Positions 24,939-33,380 are shown, numbered from the stretch's first letter. The stretch is DNA of 64,000 nucleotides from Rhodospirillales bacterium (GCA_016776725.1 JADHSV010000002.1:1-64000), one strand, 5' to 3'. The notes: generated from the sequence alone by a model not told the origin. Translations and numbers: made by a program.

Positions 24939-25906
24939 TACCGGCCCGCAGTCTCGCGGTGGGTCAAACGCAGGAAAATGTCTTCCAGTTCGGCTTCGCG
25001 GGTGTTCAGGTCCGTGATGGTCAGGCCCGCGCCGGTGACCGCGCTTAAAATCTCGCCGCTGTTGACCTTGCTGGGCGGATAGCGAAAGACGAGGCTTCGC
25101 CCGTTCACCAATTGCGGCGAATAATCGTCCAGCTCGGGTGGAATTTCCCCGATTTCGGCGTCCACGGTAACCGTCATTTCCTTGGAATCGATGCGCTGCA
25201 GCAAAGCTTCGGTGGTTTCGCAGGCGATCAGGTTGCCCTCGTCGATAATGGCCACCCGGTCGCACATGGCTTGCGCTTCTTCCAGATAGTGCGTGGTCAG
25301 CAAAATGGTCGTGCCGCGCGCGTTCAATTCGCGCACCGCCACCCACAAGCGCCGCCGCAAGTCGATATCCACCCCGGCGGTTGGTTCGTCAAGAACCAGC
25401 ACCTCGGGCGAGTGAACCATGGCCTTGGCCACCAGAAGCCGCCGGCGCATGCCGCCCGAAAGGGTGCGGGTATAGGCGTTGGCCTTGTCGCCCAGTTCCA
25501 CCAGATCGAGAATTTCATCGCTGCGGCGCGCCGCCTTTGGAACCCCGTACAGCCCGGCCTGAACCTCCAGCAGTTCGCGCGGCGTGAAGAACGGATCGAT
25601 GTTCAATTCCTGCGGCACCACGCCGATGGCGCGGCGCGCGGCCCGCATGCCGGTGACGATATCGTGGCCGCAGATGCTCGCTTCGCCCGCCGTCTTGTTG
25701 ACCAGCCCCGCCAGCACGTTGATGAACGTAGACTTGCCCGCGCCATTGGGCCCCAGCAGGCCGAAGAACGACCCGCGCGGAATGGCAAGCGAGATATCGC
25801 GCAGCGCCTCATTGGGCGGCTGGCGCGAATTGCCCCGGTAGGTCTTGCTGAGGCCTTTGGTTTCTACGGCGTACTCTGGCGCATATTCAACTGAACTGGA
25901 TGACAT
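24938..25906 (-). CDS. ABC-2-type transporter ATPase (NatA/CcmA-like)
   Basis: A 322-residue ATPase: Walker A GPNGAGKST (about 52-60), signature LSGGMRRRL, Walker B VLVLDEPTAGVD, switch His in TTHYLEEA, and a C-terminal extension of about 90 residues ending LEDIFLRLTHRE, typical of multidrug or lipid exporters of the DrrA/NodI class. The ATG at 25906 is chosen over the longer frame because the N-terminus then matches the family. No permease gene adjoins it; the next minus-strand gene is a lipoprotein hydrolase. The cognate membrane subunit must be encoded elsewhere. Confidence 0.87.
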   Translation of the reverse strand: MSSSSVEYAPEYAVETKGLSKTYRGNSRQPPNEALRDISLAIPRGSFFGLLGPNGAGKSTFINVLAGLVNKTAGEASICGHDIVTGMRAARRAIGVVPQELNIDPFFTPRELLEVQAGLYGVPKAARRSDEILDLVELGDKANAYTRTLSGGMRRRLLVAKAMVHSPEVLVLDEPTAGVDIDLRRRLWVAVRELNARGTTILLTTHYLEEAQAMCDRVAIIDEGNLIACETTEALLQRIDSKEMTVTVDAEIGEIPPELDDYSPQLVNGRSLVFRYPPSKVNSGEILSAVTGAGLTITDLNTREAELEDIFLRLTHRETAGR

Positions 25907-26003
25907 GATCGTTCCGGGCGTAAAAGCCGACTTTGATTGTCGCTGCGCCTTCGGTATCATCCGAGCGACGCTGGGGTCAAGTTAATGGAAAGGGGATTCG
26001 TCG

Positions 26004-28766
26004 ATGAAGCATGTGTTCCTGATCGACGGATCGGGCTTTATTTTCAGGGCTTTTCATGGATTGCCGCCCATGACCCGGCCCGACGGCACGCCCGTAAACG
26101 CCGTTTACGGCTTTACCAACATGCTTTTGAAAACCATCGAGGACACGGACGCCGACTATGTGGCCGTCATCTTCGACAAGGCCCGGCGCACCTTCCGCAA
26201 CGACATCTACCCCGAATACAAGGCCCACCGGCCGCCGCCGCCCGACGAGTTGATCCCGCAGTTCGCCCTGGTGCGCGAAGCCACCCGTGCCATGAACGTG
26301 GCCGCCGTGGATATGGACGGGTATGAGGCCGACGATCTGATCGCCACCTATACCAAACAGGCGCTGGAACGCGGCGCCGACGTCACCATCGTGTCGTCCG
26401 ACAAGGATTTGATGCAACTGGTGGGCCCGCGCGTCACCATGCTGGACGCCATGAAAGGCCGCACCATCGGCGCCGAGCAGGTACGCGAGAAATTCGGCGT
26501 CGGCCCGGAACAGGTGGTGGAAGTGCAGGCGCTGGCCGGCGACAGTTCCGACAACGTGCCCGGCGTCGCCGGCATCGGCGTTAAAACCGCCGCCCAGTTG
26601 CTGGCCGAATACGGCGATCTGGAAACCCTGCTGGCCCGCGCGGGCGAGATCAAGCAGCCCAAGCGCCGCCAAAACCTGCTGGAACAGGCCGACGCCGCGC
26701 GCATTTCGCGCGATCTGGTCACCTTGCGCGACGACGCCCCCGTCACCGTGCCGCTGGACGACTTCGCCGTGCGCGAGGTTGACGGGCAAAAGCTGGGGGC
26801 CTTCCTGCGCGAACAGGCGTTCAAGTCCCTGGTCGCCAAAATCGAAAACCGTTTCGGCAGCGTTGCCCCCGTCGCCGAAGAGGCTGCCGCGCCCGAACCC
26901 GTACCCGCCAAGGCCGAATACGAACTGGTGCAGAACACCGGCCGCCTTCAGGCGTGGATAGACGAGGCCACAGCCAAAGGCGTCGTCGCCGTCGATACCG
27001 AGACCACCTCGCTGAACGCCATGAGCGCCAAACTGGTCGGCGTGTCGCTGGCCGTTGAGCCGGGCCGGGCGTGCTACATCCCGCTGGCCCACCGTGCGCC
27101 GGCTGCGCAAGGCATGTTTGATCTGGGCGACGGCGGATCGGATGCCGGTGGCGATGATCCGGTCCAGATACCCACCGACACCGCACTTTCCATGCTGGGC
27201 AAACTGCTCACCGATGATGCCGTTCTCAAGGTCGGGCATAACATCAAGTATGACGCGCAAATATTTGCAAACGTTGGGATTTTCGTTGCTCCGGTGGACG
27301 ACACCATGGTTCTCAGCCATGTGCTGGAGGGGGCCAAACACGGCCATGGCCTGGACGAACTCGCCCAACTTCATTTCGATTACGAAACGATTAAGTTCAA
27401 GGACGTGGCGGGCAGCGGAAAAAATCAGGTGACGTTTGATCTGGTGCCGCTTGAGGCCGCGCTCGATTACGCCGCCGAGGACGCCGATATCACGCTTCGC
27501 CTGCACCGGCACCTTAAACCCCGGCTGGCCCGCGAGCGCATGGTCACGCTGTACGAGACCATCGAACGCCCGCTCATTGCCGTCATCGAACGCATGGAAC
27601 GCTGGGGTATCCGTGTCGACGCCGCCGAACTCAAACGCCTCAGCGACGACTTCACCGTGCGCCTCGGCGACCTGCAAGGCCAAATCCACGAACTGGCGGG
27701 ACGCGAGTTTAACGTCGCCTCGCCCAAACAGCTTGGCGAAATCCTGTTCGACGAAATGAGCCTGCCCGGCGGCAAGAAAGGCAAGACCGGAGCCTACGCC
27801 ACCGGCGCCGCCGTGCTCGACGATCTGGCCGCCGAGGGCCACGATCTGCCCGCCCGCGTGCTCGACTGGCGGCAATTGGCAAAACTTAAAAGCACTTACA
27901 CGGACGCCCTGACCAAACAGATCAACCCGGTGACCGGGCGCGTGCACACGTCTTTCTCGCTGGCGGCAACGTCCACCGGCAGACTGGCCTCCACCGACCC
28001 CAACCTGCAAAACATCCCGATACGCACCGAAGAGGGCCGCAAAATCCGCCGCGCCTTCATCGCCGAGGACGGGTTCACCCTGCTGGCCGCCGACTATTCG
28101 CAAATCGAGTTGCGCCTGCTGGCCCACGTCGCCGGGATCGACACGCTAAAGGAGGCCTTCCGCGAAGGCCTCGACATCCACGCCATGACCGCAAGCCAGG
28201 TGTTCGGCGTACCCGTCGACGGCATGGACCCCATGATCCGCCGCCAGGCCAAGGCCATCAACTTCGGCATCATCTACGGCATCTCAGCCTTCGGCCTCGC
28301 CCGCCAACTGGGCATCCCGCGCGGCGAAGCCAGCAACTACATCAAAGCCTACTTCGAACGCTACCCCGGCATCCGCAACTACATGGAAGAAACCAAAGCC
28401 CAGGCCCGCGAGCAGGGCTTCGTCACCACGCTCATGGGCCGCAAATGCTTCACGCAGGGCATCGAAGACAAAAACGGCGCCATCAAAAGCTTCGCCGAAC
28501 GCGCCGCCATCAACGCCCCCATCCAAGGCGGCGCCGCCGACATCATAAAAAGAGCCATGCTCCGCGTCCCGCCAGCCCTCGAAGCGGCAGGCTTGTCCGC
28601 CCGAATGCTCCTCCAAGTCCACGACGAACTCGTCCTCGAAGTCCCCACCCCCGAACTCGACCAAACCACCGCCCTGGTCAAACAAGTAATGGAAACCGCA
28701 GCAGAACTGAGCGTCCCGCTGGTGGTAGACACGGGAACCGGAGCGACCTGGGCCGAGGCGCACTAA
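26004..28766 (+). CDS. polA: DNA polymerase I
   Basis: A 920-residue full-length Pol I. The N-terminal 5' nuclease domain (about 1-290) begins MKHVFLIDGSGFIFRAFHG, with acidic clusters in DMDGYEADD and SSDKDLMQL and the H3TH at GDSSDNVPGVAGIG. The 3'-5' exonuclease domain (about 310-520) keeps its acidic residues (VAVDTETTSLN, GHNIKYDAQ, YAAEDAD), so proofreading should be active. The polymerase domain has motif A DYSQIELRLLAH, the O-helix RRQAKAINFGIIYGIS and motif C QVHDELVLE. It fills gaps in repair and removes Okazaki primers. It is divergent from the ABC ATPase gene and followed by REP-like and terminator-like hairpins. Confidence 0.97.
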   Translation: MKHVFLIDGSGFIFRAFHGLPPMTRPDGTPVNAVYGFTNMLLKTIEDTDADYVAVIFDKARRTFRNDIYPEYKAHRPPPPDELIPQFALVREATRAMNVAAVDMDGYEADDLIATYTKQALERGADVTIVSSDKDLMQLVGPRVTMLDAMKGRTIGAEQVREKFGVGPEQVVEVQALAGDSSDNVPGVAGIGVKTAAQLLAEYGDLETLLARAGEIKQPKRRQNLLEQADAARISRDLVTLRDDAPVTVPLDDFAVREVDGQKLGAFLREQAFKSLVAKIENRFGSVAPVAEEAAAPEPVPAKAEYELVQNTGRLQAWIDEATAKGVVAVDTETTSLNAMSAKLVGVSLAVEPGRACYIPLAHRAPAAQGMFDLGDGGSDAGGDDPVQIPTDTALSMLGKLLTDDAVLKVGHNIKYDAQIFANVGIFVAPVDDTMVLSHVLEGAKHGHGLDELAQLHFDYETIKFKDVAGSGKNQVTFDLVPLEAALDYAAEDADITLRLHRHLKPRLARERMVTLYETIERPLIAVIERMERWGIRVDAAELKRLSDDFTVRLGDLQGQIHELAGREFNVASPKQLGEILFDEMSLPGGKKGKTGAYATGAAVLDDLAAEGHDLPARVLDWRQLAKLKSTYTDALTKQINPVTGRVHTSFSLAATSTGRLASTDPNLQNIPIRTEEGRKIRRAFIAEDGFTLLAADYSQIELRLLAHVAGIDTLKEAFREGLDIHAMTASQVFGVPVDGMDPMIRRQAKAINFGIIYGISAFGLARQLGIPRGEASNYIKAYFERYPGIRNYMEETKAQAREQGFVTTLMGRKCFTQGIEDKNGAIKSFAERAAINAPIQGGAADIIKRAMLRVPPALEAAGLSARMLLQVHDELVLEVPTPELDQTTALVKQVMETAAELSVPLVVDTGTGATWAEAH

Positions 28767-28775
28767 CCCCCCGTC

Positions 28776-28795
28776 ATTCCCGCGAAAGCGGGAAT
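28776..28795 (+). terminator. REP-like hairpin after polA
   Basis: ATTCCCGC-GAAA-GCGGGAAT is a perfect eight-pair stem with a GNRA tetraloop, ten bases after the polA stop. The same sequence type is common as an intergenic repeat in proteobacteria. It may stabilise or terminate the polA transcript. Confidence 0.6.
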
Positions 28796-28812
28796 CCAGA
28801 GCCCCCAAAAGA

Positions 28813-28861
28813 ACCGGGCTCCGCCCAGACCCGCAAAGGGCGGGGCCCTTTTAACCCGTTT
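28813..28861 (+). repeat. terminator-like dispersed repeat, copy 1
   Basis: GGGCTCCGCCC pairs with GGGCGGGGCCC (one G-U pair) across a loop containing CCCGCAAA and is followed by TTTT, so it is also a plausible Rho-independent terminator for polA. Related copies lie at 38350-38401, in the inverted-repeat blocks at 38881-38930, and in reverse at 42066-42115. Confidence 0.65.
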
Positions 28862-29100
28862 ATTTGTGCGATGGCATAGAATAACGGGGACATGACCTTT
28901 GGAACAAAGGATCGTGTACCCGCTATTCGCCCTCTCCAAACCGTTCCCGCGCGCGACCCCGCCAGACTGGCGGAAATGCCCATAATTAAGTAAGGTGTCC
29001 CCCGAACTTGCATAATTAAGTAAGGTGTCCCCCGAACTTGATTAAGTAAGGTGTCCCCCGAACTTGCCTAGATGGTTGTCCCCGGAATTCTCAGCATCGA
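28862..29100. other. intergenic stretch at the left edge of the first accessory island
   Basis: No credible gene is visible. It holds the tandem 30-bp repeats at 28981-29066 and ends with a GTCCCCGGAATT motif resembling the repeat core. The short frames crossing it have no ribosome site and run through the repeats. Confidence 0.6.
28981..29066. repeat. tandem 30-bp repeat (two full copies and one 26-bp copy)
   Basis: A 30-base unit (core TAAGTAAGGTGTCCCCCGAA) occurs at 28981-29010 and 29011-29040, and its last 26 bases again at 29041-29066, with no sequence between copies. There are no spacers, so this is not a CRISPR array. It marks the left border of the AT-rich island. Confidence 0.85.
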
Positions 29101-29967
29101 CTAATTATCATCACCAGCGAACCAAACCTCTGGCCTTCTTAACTTCTTATGCTCTTCGAAGAAGCGAATGTCAGCGACCTCTTCTTTGTGTTCGTCGAGC
29201 AACTCGTTTATCTCATCCTCTGACAGCAACTCACACTTCTGCGTTGCTTCAATCACGCCATCAAAACCACGTTCTGAAATATTCTCTAATGACAACGCCT
29301 CCTTAACTATGTCTGCACGTGATCTTGCGTCATTCCACTCTTTGCTTGCCGCATTGTGTCCCTCCAAATCAGTTACGGGCGATCCTAATTGTTTTAACCG
29401 TTCATGATAAAGGTTAACTTTCGTTTCTAAACATTTTGTTAGAGGTTGCCCAACCCCCCTAACCATATCAAACAGCGTGTACCGATAGTATTCAGCTCTT
29501 GCGAGTTCGGCATCTTCACTCGGTGTTTCTGTAGCAACCAACAATTCTTCAAATCGGTCAACGAGATCGTTTGCCTCACGCCTCGAAATTCCACTAGCCC
29601 AACGTCCTGTCCTCATTACCAACATCATGGATGGCTCCACCACTAATTGGGCTAGGTTTCGCATATTGTTTGTAATGCGCTTTGCGTCCTCCATTTCCCT
29701 TTCCCATGATTCTGCTTCAATCCCAAAGCCCTTGAATTTCTTAAATTGTGTCAAGAAAAAGAAGATTAAACAAAAGCCCCCTCCAGCAATTGCGACACCT
29801 GCAAGGGGAGCATTATCAACATTGCCACCGAATATCAACTTGGTTGCAAGACTAAAGAGGACAATCGCAAACACCCCCATAATCATTCGAACAGAAGCAC
29901 GAACAATATTTCCAGAAAGCCATTGGAAGTGCCACCATCTTTTATTTTCCTTTTCAGCCATTCGCAT
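29101..29967 (-). CDS. unknown two-transmembrane protein of the AT-rich island
   Basis: A 288-residue protein I do not recognise. Two hydrophobic helices (about residues 28-47 and 54-73) near the N-terminus are followed by about 200 charged, mainly helical residues, with FKGFGIEAESWEREMEDAKR just after the membrane and a very acidic C-terminus (LLSEDEINELLDEHKEE). This fits a short membrane hairpin with a large cytoplasmic domain. Two starts are possible, 29967 and 29961; the second is better spaced from GAGGG. The gene is AT-richer than its neighbours and lies behind a 31-bp box also found upstream of the next gene (30082-31395). No enzymatic motif is seen. The context suggests a horizontally acquired pair. 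Confidence 0.6.
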   Translation of the reverse strand: MRMAEKENKRWWHFQWLSGNIVRASVRMIMGVFAIVLFSLATKLIFGGNVDNAPLAGVAIAGGGFCLIFFFLTQFKKFKGFGIEAESWEREMEDAKRITNNMRNLAQLVVEPSMMLVMRTGRWASGISRREANDLVDRFEELLVATETPSEDAELARAEYYRYTLFDMVRGVGQPLTKCLETKVNLYHERLKQLGSPVTDLEGHNAASKEWNDARSRADIVKEALSLENISERGFDGVIEATQKCELLSEDEINELLDEHKEEVADIRFFEEHKKLRRPEVWFAGDDN

Positions 29968-30046
29968 ACACCCTCTGTATTTTATTCTGGATTGAATTTC
30001 GGTGACAATTTACTAATGACGGGCAGCTCCAATAATTCCCTATGGT

Positions 30047-30077
30047 CAAAACGATACACGCCTTAATAACGTTCGCA
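30047..30077 (-). promoter_or_regulatory. 31-bp duplicated upstream box, copy L
   Basis: This sequence (core CAAAACGATACACGCCT, ending AACGTTCGCA) matches 31552-31582 at 29 of 31 positions. Read on the minus strand it lies 80 bases upstream of the gene at 29967, while copy R lies upstream of the gene at 31395. A shared upstream element suggests common control. A TTGCGA-N16-TATCGT arrangement inside it could be a promoter. Confidence 0.5.
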
Positions 30078-30081
30078 TATG

Positions 30082-31395
30082 TCACCATAGCTTTCGGAGG
30101 TATTTTTTCAGAACCCAACCTATATGGGTTTGAGCTGACAACGCATCGTATGCGACCACTCTGATCCACTTACCACGTCGCTCTATCAATTCAACTTCGT
30201 CGCCTGGGAAAAGGCAAAGCATTGCCGGGCCTGTTAGCTTTTGACCCTCATTCAACGGTACCGGACGCAAAACTAAATAGAACGTTCCTGCCTCCGATTC
30301 TTCAAGACGCTGGCCCATCCTCTCGACCAGTTCATCCAAACGAGAAGTGATTCGATCATCACTTTCCTCTATTTGTCCGGCCATATTTCCGATCATATCT
30401 TGAATCTCAGAGGACTGAGATTGCGTTTCTTCTCGAAACGCTTCCATCTCCTGTGACGAAGCGTAGTAAATAGCTAGGGTGAGAATTATGGGAAACAGCT
30501 GCCAAATGAATTTTGCAACCTGCCTAATCTCAATCTTCTGAGTAGCTTCGTTGATCGCGTCTAGCAGAAATTGGAAAAGGTCACCGAAAAGTCTCTCGAC
30601 GTCAGCGGGAACAACGACAATATCCGTTTCGTCTGTGTCAGTGATCGCGTCTTGCAAAGCCGCAATCTTCTCGGCAGTTAAATTGGCGAAAGCAGGTTGA
30701 ACACCTAACCTATTGAGGGTGTTGAGTACGGCAAATGCGGAACTTTTCTCGAATTCCCGTGCGATCTGCGCCATCGGGCCATTTGCATAAGCCTCAGCCG
30801 CCTTCGTCATTGAGTTGGCGCGCGCGATGAACGCTGCGTTTTTTTCGGCGTCCCGCAAAATCCGCGCCATCGGACCATTTGCATAAGCCTCAGCCGCCTT
30901 CGTCATTGAGTTGCCGAGCGCCATGAACGCTGTTTTTTTTTCGGCGTCACGCAAAATCCGCGCCATCGGACCATTTGCATAAGCCTCAGCTGCCTTCGTC
31001 ATTGAGTTGCCGAGCGCCATGAACGTTGCGTTTTTTTCGGCGTCCCGCAAAATCCGCGCCATCGGACCATTTGCATAAGCCTCAGCCGCCTTCGTCATTG
31101 AGTTGCCGAGTGCGATGAAGGTTGCGTTTTTTTCGGCGTCCCGCAAAATCCGCGCCATCGGACCATTTGCATAAGCCTCAGCCGCCTTCGTCATTGAGTT
31201 GGCGCGCGCGATGAACGCTGCGTTTTTTTCGGCATCCCTTGCCATCTGCATAAACGGGCTGTTTTCGTAGTCTTGCGCCAGTCGCGCTATTGAGCTGCCG
31301 CTGGTTTTTTCAATCTCAGCGAACGGTGAATTTGCAACTCGGCCTGCAAGCTTCGCCAAATCTAAGTTTCCTTTTCGCTTCGGCCCATTCGGCAT
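30082..31395 (-). CDS. unknown membrane protein with 32-residue repeats and C-terminal SH3-like domain
   Basis: A 437-residue protein of unknown function. The ATG at 31395 has AAGGA eight bases upstream. Residues 66-225 are five consecutive 32-residue units (core AAEAYANGPMARILRDAEK), with a diverged unit before them (34-65). Then come a linker, one membrane helix (about 301-317, IWQLFPIILTLAIYYA), a helical coiled-coil-like stretch (EIQDMIGNMAGQIEESDDRI) and an SH3-like C-terminal domain (YLVLRPVPL...PGDEVELIERRGKWIRVVAY...GWVLKKYL). The repeats are nearly identical in DNA, so they expanded recently or are kept similar by recombination. The gene is AT-richer than core genes and pairs with the two-TM protein at 29101-29967 through the shared upstream box. 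Confidence 0.65.
   Translation of the reverse strand: MPNGPKRKGNLDLAKLAGRVANSPFAEIEKTSGSSIARLAQDYENSPFMQMARDAEKNAAFIARANSMTKAAEAYANGPMARILRDAEKNATFIALGNSMTKAAEAYANGPMARILRDAEKNATFMALGNSMTKAAEAYANGPMARILRDAEKKTAFMALGNSMTKAAEAYANGPMARILRDAEKNAAFIARANSMTKAAEAYANGPMAQIAREFEKSSAFAVLNTLNRLGVQPAFANLTAEKIAALQDAITDTDETDIVVVPADVERLFGDLFQFLLDAINEATQKIEIRQVAKFIWQLFPIILTLAIYYASSQEMEAFREETQSQSSEIQDMIGNMAGQIEESDDRITSRLDELVERMGQRLEESEAGTFYLVLRPVPLNEGQKLTGPAMLCLFPGDEVELIERRGKWIRVVAYDALSAQTHIGWVLKKYLRKLW
30721..31200 (-). repeat. five in-frame 96-bp tandem repeats within the SH3-domain protein gene
   Basis: Five units of 96 bases encode the 32-residue repeats; the fifth is the most diverged. Several units hold A-runs on the coding strand (seven A, and nine A in one unit, 30933-30941 on the plus strand as T) which could slip. 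Unit number probably varies between strains. Confidence 0.9.
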
Positions 31396-31466
31396 CACAA
31401 TTTTCCTTTAACCGGCAAAAAGGTGGATTCGACATTGATATACGTGAGCCCCGTCCAGTATGAAAG

Positions 31467-31485
31467 TCAGAGCACTGTGCTCTGA
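31467..31485. promoter_or_regulatory. perfect 19-bp palindrome upstream of the repeat-protein gene
   Basis: TCAGAGCACTGTGCTCTGA is a perfect dyad, 72-90 bases upstream of the start at 31395. It is bracketed by ACGTGAGC (31442-31449) and GCTCACGT (31511-31518), which are inverse to each other, giving a nested dyad. It could be an operator or an RNA stem. Confidence 0.5.
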
Positions 31486-31551
31486 TTAACTGTCCGCAAT
31501 TACCAGGTTAGCTCACGTTACTAAACTATCACTCTGAAATTCTTTCATCAC

Positions 31552-31582
31552 CAAAACGATACACGCCTGAGTAACGTTCGCA
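31552..31582 (-). promoter_or_regulatory. 31-bp duplicated upstream box, copy R
   Basis: This is the partner of 30047-30077 with two mismatches. On the minus strand it lies 157 bases upstream of the repeat-protein start. Flanking sequence is not conserved between the copies, so the box itself is the conserved unit. Confidence 0.5.
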
Positions 31583-31605
31583 AGGATTTTCTCTTCTCGG
31601 TGAAA

Positions 31606-31762
31606 CCTCTGTGTTCTCTGTGTTCTCTGTGCTCTCTGTGTTCTCGGTGGTTCGTCTTAAACAGCGCCTAATGCCGGAAAGGCCGGGGGATTGGGCGGGC
31701 TTAAGAAGGGGAACCACAGAGAACACAGGGAACACAGAGAAAGCCACAGAGAAGAAAGACCT
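31606..31762. repeat. low-complexity CTCTGTG repeats with inverted counterpart
   Basis: Runs of CTCTGTGTT (31606-31650) are matched in reverse complement by ACAGAGAACACAGGGAACAC-type runs (about 31710-31762). Together they could fold into one long hairpin. Frames through it give NTENTE-type peptides and are not genes. Confidence 0.75.
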
Positions 31763-32056
31763 GGGCTTGGGTGCTTGGCGCCTCGCGCGCCGCCCCCGCC
31801 ACATCCCCCACGACGACACCCCTCTCTCCCGCATACACATACCATTGAGAATGCGCCGCACTCGCAATCATTGGGGAAGGACGGCCGGCGGAAGGAGTTG
31901 CGAGGATCGGGGGGATCGAGGGCGGGGAGGCTTGCGAAGATTGATGGGATCGGGAGCGGGGTGTATTTATTATCAGGGTTCACAGGGACGTGTCGTCCCT
32001 GTGCCCAGCCGGAGGCGGCGGGGCGGGCGGAGCCCGCCGGATTTGGATCCCCGGGT

Positions 32057-33304
32057 TCACCCATCCCCCATATCAAACTTTTGCCGGTCCAGCTCGGTTG
32101 TTTGTTTGAGCTTCGCGGCGTCGGCGGTGATGTCGCCCAGGGCGACGCGGGCGGCCTGGCCGATGTTATGGATGATGGCGTCGATTTCGTCTTGGTCGTG
32201 GTCGGGGTGGGTCGGCACCATGATGGTTCGGTTGAGGATTTCCAGCGAAGGGGCGCACATGTCCTTGTGGTATTCGCGGCGGCATTCCTTGTTGTCCGGG
32301 TGGTTGTAGGGGTTCATGGCCGGGTGCGACGCGCCAGCGCCCATAAGCACCTGGTCCCATTCGGTGTAATTGTGGCGGCCGGTCTTTCCGGCAATGACGG
32401 TCGGATAGATGTCCGTGAACCGCTTTGCCGCCTCGGATGACGGCAGAAGATACATCACATGGGTGGCGCAATCGTGATCGGCGCTGTTCATGGGGGACGG
32501 TTTCAGGCCGAGATTTCCGAGGCGCTCCGTCCCGGCGAGAATTTGCTTCCGCTCGGCGCGCATACTCACCACCATGCCGTCGATGCGGTCCAGTTGAACG
32601 TTCAACATGGCGCCCTGCAACTCGGAAGCGCGGCCGCCGTTTCCGGCGAAGGGCTTCTCGCCGTCCGACCGTCCGGTCCAATAGAAATGGCACGGGTCGA
32701 TGGCGCAGCGGGCCCGCTCGGCGATTTTTTCGTCCGACGTGGCCACCGCGCCGCCCTCGCCGCAGGTCATGTTTTTGAAGTAGTTGAAACTGAACGCGCC
32801 CACATGGCCGATGGAGCCGAAACGCCGTCCCTCATAGCTGCCGCCAACGCCCTGGCAGGCGTCTTCGATGACCCACAAATTGCGCCGTTTGGCGATCTCC
32901 ATGATGGCGTCCATGTTGCAGGCCGCGCCCCACATATGAACCGGCACGACGGCTCTGGTCCGCGGGCCGATGGCCGCTTCCAGCGCATCGGGGTCGATGG
33001 TGATGCTTTCGTCCACATCAACGATCACCGGGATGGCCCCGGTGGTCAGCACGGCGGTGGCGCTGGCCATGTAGGTATGCGCCGGAACCAGCACTTCATC
33101 CCCCGGCCCGAGGCCAAGGGCCGTCATTCCGGCGGATAACGCATAGGTGCCGCTGGCGGCCATGGCCACGTGCGGCACGCCGAGATGTTCAGCGTAACGT
33201 TCCTCAAACCGCTCGCACTCGCTGCCAACTCCGTAGCGGAACAATGCGCTATCGCGAATGGCCCTGGCGACGGCCTCAATTTCTTCCTCACCAACTTTAT
33301 ACAT
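32057..33304 (-). CDS. DegT/DnrJ/EryC1-family PLP aminotransferase
   Basis: A 415-residue fold-type I PLP enzyme. Recognisable are the N-terminal loop FRYGVGSECERFEERYAEHLG, the cofactor contacts AASGTYALSAGM and VIEDACQGVGG, and the internal aldimine Lys in FNYFKNMTCGEGGAV. The family makes amino sugars by transamination of nucleotide-linked keto sugars, though some members act on cyclitols or carry other chemistry. No glycosyltransferase or sugar-nucleotide gene adjoins it, so the substrate is open. The C-terminus (about 60 residues beyond the usual end, ALGDITADAAKLKQTTELDR) is extended. Confidence 0.88.
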   Translation of the reverse strand: MYKVGEEEIEAVARAIRDSALFRYGVGSECERFEERYAEHLGVPHVAMAASGTYALSAGMTALGLGPGDEVLVPAHTYMASATAVLTTGAIPVIVDVDESITIDPDALEAAIGPRTRAVVPVHMWGAACNMDAIMEIAKRRNLWVIEDACQGVGGSYEGRRFGSIGHVGAFSFNYFKNMTCGEGGAVATSDEKIAERARCAIDPCHFYWTGRSDGEKPFAGNGGRASELQGAMLNVQLDRIDGMVVSMRAERKQILAGTERLGNLGLKPSPMNSADHDCATHVMYLLPSSEAAKRFTDIYPTVIAGKTGRHNYTEWDQVLMGAGASHPAMNPYNHPDNKECRREYHKDMCAPSLEILNRTIMVPTHPDHDQDEIDAIIHNIGQAARVALGDITADAAKLKQTTELDRQKFDMGDG

Positions 33305-33380
33305 GGCGTTCTCCGGAATTTAGGTGGAGTTACAGTGAATTAAGCCGACTGCTCACGCTTTCCCGCGCGGGCAACCGTCG

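Larger units (their letters stand above)
31396..32056. other. 661-base non-coding stretch at the right edge of the first accessory island
   Basis: No credible gene is visible. Contents, left to right: the 19-bp palindrome (31467-31485), the right copy of the 31-bp box (31552-31582), low-complexity CTCTGTG-type repeats and their inverse (31606-31762), then GC-rich sequence with no ribosome sites up to the aminotransferase stop. Confidence 0.6.

Noticed and set aside
25977-28127. 716-codon minus-strand open frame
   Set aside because: It is fully antisense to polA, has His/Gly-rich codon-shadow composition and no ribosome site.
28981-29066. Possible CRISPR array
   Set aside because: The repeats abut with no spacers and no cas genes are present.
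31611-32309. Open frames through CTCTGTG and GC-rich sequence
   Set aside because: They give low-complexity peptides, have no ribosome site, and partly overlap the aminotransferase gene.
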